Assembly: GCA_038501625.1 (NCBI GenBank)
Contig: JAZAYU010000012.1
Location: forward strand, 10,602,001 to 10,666,000
Direction of reading: 5' to 3'
Length of the DNA: 64,000 nt
Origin: Corbicula japonica
Lineage: Eukaryota; Mollusca; Bivalvia; Venerida; Cyrenidae
The position numbers were made by a program, and so were the translations under genes. A model generated the notes under the pieces. It worked only from the letters and a program-made list of their open reading frames with translations. It had not been told where the DNA came from and ran no database searches. Positions 60,173 through 64,000 of the stretch are shown piece by piece. Numbering within the stretch: the stretch's first letter is position 1; every line of letters starts with the position of its first letter.

Positions 60173-62000
60173 CATTTAAAAGTCAACCTACGGACAGAAA
60201 AGAGACTTATGCAATCACCTGGAAAATTCAACTAATTTCTATTCGACCGCATAATATATTTAACCATAATTGTGCTGCTTGTTGGCAATCCCGAACGATG
60301 GGATGCACTTTTCGGTTGTCATAAAACTTAAAGCCCTAAATTTTATAACCAGCGGGTAATGATCTCGTATTACAGAAAACGCCGAAGGACACATAAAATG
60401 AGCAGTTTCAAAACTGTTTCCCATTAATAAACAACATGCTTTTATACTAATCTTGAATTTAGAGTTATTTAATCTACTGGTATATTAATAAGTTTTGCCC
60501 CCAAAGTTTGATAATCCGGCTTGGGTTGTTTTTAGATGAAGAAAACGTGTTAATAAAAACCGCATATCCTGGTTAAGCAAATGATTTTTCTGTATTTACA
60601 TGTATAAAAATTTTGTGTTTTATTTGTTTTGAACCTACTTTAAATTGGCTGTTTGTTCGCGTTGTCAGTGCTTTTGGCAAATAATTGATGATGGTGCAAA
60701 ATTTTTAGTGCTCTTGACCCCTGCTTTGGTTATTATGTCGTTTGTTCATTTTCTGGGGGATGTTTTGCTGTTTTTTATGTTTCATTTAAGAGAGTTTTTG
60801 TGTGCTTATGTCGTTTTGACACAGTCTTTTGGGAGGAAATATTTTTTCGGTTATGTCGTTTTGTCAATGACTTGATGGAAATAATAAGGTGTGTGTTAGA
60901 GTGCGTGTGTGTCGTTATGTCCGTAACCTAAAATATTTATGGTGTGTTATCTGCTGCCTTGAAGAGATATATTTCAATGTTTGTTCTTTTTCACAACGAC
61001 CTTTAAGAAAAAATTTGCGGTGAACAGGTGGGCCAGCTCTAAGGTAAAACAGTGGTAAAAACTGACCCTCTTGGTATATGTATTATGTTTTCAGTTTGCC
61101 TTAGTTTAATTTTAAGTATGGTAGAAACTGCCTTGCTTTTACTGTTAGTTTTGTTATCTTAAACAGTTTCTCACCCTCAAGCTAAAGGCCTCCTCACACA
61201 TAGGCGAAAGCCCCCCGACGTCAACTTGCGTATTCCGGCGAATAGTACTTGAGCAGTATTCGTTCCCATTCGTATATGTACGTTGAACATCGTTGGTGGT
61301 GTTCATATGAGTGCGTTTATGAGCGTTACCAATCGTTGCGATTAGGCTAGTTCGTCAGAAAATTTTGAACATGTTCAAAAAATTATGGCGAATAAAAGTT
61401 TCGTCTGTGATTCGTATACATTCGTTTCAATACGTTAAACAATCGCAAAGCCTTCGCATAGCTTTCGTCAACTTGCGTTAGAGTTCGCAAGTTATCCGGG
61501 CCGGATCAACTAATTTGCATATCAAGCGATCGAGAGCGATCTCATGACGAATCTTTGCGACAGTTTGCGAAACCTAGCGAATAATAACGTATTGCAGAAA
61601 ACTGAATCCGAAATTTCATGGCGAATGAAAGCAAATTGTAGCGATTGGTTGACGTTCTTAAAACGAACGACATACGCTGGCATACGAATTATTACTAAGG
61701 GTTAATAAGACATACGAATCATAACGAATCTTGAGTAGTTTTTAGTATATGAACAGTTTATTTTCATAAGTAAAACGATGAAGCAAAATGCCGATATTTA
61801 AAGTTATTCCTTCTTCAGAATGGAAGTTATACATCGCTTGACGATAAAGTATGTAGCTGCTGTGGCTCACCAATAAGTCTCCCCAAAAAAACTTAACATT
61901 CACAAGTTTATTAGAGGCCGTGTAGACGTGGAGCCTGCGCACGTCCCATCTGGAGAAAAATGCAGCAGGCCGGTTGCTGATAAAACCCTCTCTGAATTAG

Positions 62001-62037
<37 letters not shown>

Positions 62038-64000
62038 CGAGCTCTAGCTCGGGTCGCGAAGCGACCCGAGCGTTAAGCTCGTCTTAAGGTCGCAGGAATG
62101 CCCATTCACTAATGAAAAAAAAGGTTGTCCACTTCGTTTGCGCTGGTTTCTGGTTGTGCACAGCATAAGGCAATGTAAACACGGGAAAAAATCTGACCGG
62201 TAAAAACTTACGGCAAAGTATTGTTTTTACAAATTTTGTTATTGACTTTATTTTTATAAATTGCTAATGGCAAAATATCTTTAAAAATTAAAACTTATTA
62301 TTCGGTAGTATTGTTATCGGACTAGCATTTTGGAAAGCTAAAAAACTAAATCGTCTGTTTAGAGAGTAGGTTGTCGTTCGTTGTAACCAATAGCAATACT
62401 AGCAATCGGCCATTTTGAGAAATTAGACTGAAGAAGTCAAGTTGAAAACTACTGAATGGTAGCTTGTCAGTGGATTATTAGGCCTTTAAATTCAAAGGAG
62501 CATAAGGCCCATCGACGGAACAATCAGATGCATGGAGTTTTTCTTGAAAACAATATGTAAGGCTGGTGAGAACCAACTTTTATGTGAAGTTGAATTGTGA
62601 ACTGGACCTCGCAATGTCACTCAGTCACATTGTGAGACACACTGAGCTTAGCGTAGACCAGCGCCACAATTCAGTTTTGTATAAGAGTTTTTTGTCACTG
62701 GTCATGTTCGTCATTCAGACATGTGAGCTCATGGCAGTCGAAGATATTGTTTGTGAGTGTACTGAACACGAGGTACGAGATTTCTTTTATTTATTCTTAT
62801 AAAACACATGGCACAAGAGCAAATCTACACCACAGGGGCATTGAAGACTGACCCTGTTTTCTAAAAAAAAAAAGAAACTTGCCGCCGCCCTTCCCCCTAA
62901 AAAATGAGGGTCTACAATGGGTCTACACTGCATAAACATAATGTTTATTGTTTTGGTTGATAGATTGGGATCGTTATCAGTCTATTCACACCAAATTTGT
63001 GATCAACTACCATGGAATTGGTATATGGATTACAGTCTATAGGCCACAAACATGTCAAATGAGCCACACTTTATTTTGAAAAAGCTCAAATAGGCCTCAA
63101 AAATAGGCCACATTTTTATTTTATTTATACAGTTTTTAGCATCATTGTGTTAATATGTTCTATGTCAGTTTATGATGTTTTATAAAATATTTTTCATGAA
63201 CAAGTTGCTTCATAGATTGGACATTTTGTACAAAGCAACATGTACTTTTTCCGGATTTTTGTCCAAGACTATCATGACTAAACAGGTGGGAAAACAATTA
63301 ACAAAATGTTGCAACAAAAGAAAAGACATCATTTATATGTCAATATGCTCTTTTGATCAATGACCTTAGTCTACAAAAGTCACTCTGTCTACACTAGCAC
63401 AGAATTAAATATTGATGGTTGCAACATAAGCTGTGTATTTTGCATTGTCCAACATGGAAATTGGTTTAGAAATAAATTTATTTATTTATTAAATATGACA
63501 CCTTTGACTGCATTAGCACCTCGGCCTTTTACTGCAAGTGATGTAAATTGTGATCTTATATACCGGTAACAGTGTGACACCCAGACAAAACTGATTGAAT
63601 CAACAGCTTGGGTAGGTGTAGAGAAGAGATTATGACTGTAACATAAATTACTTTACTTTATGATGACAGTCCAATTTTTTAAGCAAAAATGACAATCAGA
63701 TGATGTTTTAATTTGTTCTTGGGTTTCAGGATGACAAGCAAAATTTTAGATATCAATTAAGCAATGATACTATTTTTTAAAAGCTTGACATGTGTAAATC
63801 AAAAATCAAAACTAACTCTTTACAGTGATTGCCATAATATACAAAGACTTAAAAGTACTGCCTGAATTGACTAGTGGCCTATTTGACATGGTACCTCCAG
63901 AAACAATTTATGTTTTTTTTTATATTTTGGCCAAATACATGACAGATTGTCCTAAATGTATGAAATTTCAGGTTTTGTAAATTGTAAATTGTATAGACAA
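60173..64000. other. Gene-free stretch to window end
   Basis: No exon is supported. 61200-61720 is unusually rich in TTCG/GCGAA motifs. 62001-62037 is an (ATT)n tract followed at 62041-62083 by a GC-rich hairpin (CTCGGGTCGC GAA GCGACCCGAG). 62566-62802 is the longest frame but resembles no family and lacks splice or start support. Confidence 0.5.

Noticed and set aside
60645..60875. Hydrophobic 76-residue frame that could be a membrane protein
   Set aside because: No homologous pattern, no Kozak or splice support, and its T-rich composition makes hydrophobic codons likely by chance.

Overview
The window looks like AT-rich nuclear DNA from an invertebrate animal, most likely a bivalve mollusc. 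The evidence is intron-containing genes with consensus GT-AG sites, an HSPA12-type HSP70, TNF-receptor-like death-domain genes, a peptide-GPCR-like gene, and very many short DNA transposons, SINE-like and satellite-bearing repeats of the kind common in bivalves. Species is not determinable by eye. No prokaryotic features are present.

Layout: (1) 124-1326 (+) is the 3' end of a TNFR-superfamily-like gene, with a 218-bp tandem duplication just after it. (2) 1.9-13.2 kb is gene-free. It holds a SINE-like repeat split by a 1.7-kb foldback element (5773-7470), a GAT microsatellite, direct duplications, and a composite repeat carrying a satellite block (11643-12747). (3) 13988-17988 (+) is a complete six-exon secreted cysteine-rich protein, possibly a Spatzle-like cystine-knot ligand. 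It has a TATA box, and its introns hold triplet arrays and a TTAA-flanked foldback element. (4) 19.8-28.4 kb (-) is a three-copy tandem array of an unknown gene cassette. The copy at 25.6-28.4 kb has an open chain of phase-0 exons, one of them amplified fivefold; the other two copies are broken. Transposons in this array can be dated against its own empty paralogous sites. (5) 30.8-36.7 kb contains a short palindromic MITE, a 2.7-kb palindrome with a nested 424-bp insertion, and an inverted second copy of a 1.25-kb repeat also present at 22.7-23.9 kb. (6) 38564-41191 (-) is a complete six-exon TNFR-like receptor with a death domain, paralogous to gene 1 and facing it. (7) 44686-48593 (-) is a complete four-exon HSPA12-like gene with a Tc1/mariner relic in intron 1. 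(8) 53599-54690 (-) is an intronless class A GPCR. (9) 56.7-59.3 kb repeats the composite element of region 2 with a different satellite block at the same internal position. The rest to 64 kb is SINE copies and unannotatable AT-rich DNA.

Functionally, two death-domain receptors and possibly one cystine-knot ligand lie in one neighbourhood, which suggests (inference only) an immune or developmental signalling cluster. No operon-like coupling is implied. Gene models rest on splice-site reading and perfect phase agreement, without transcript support.
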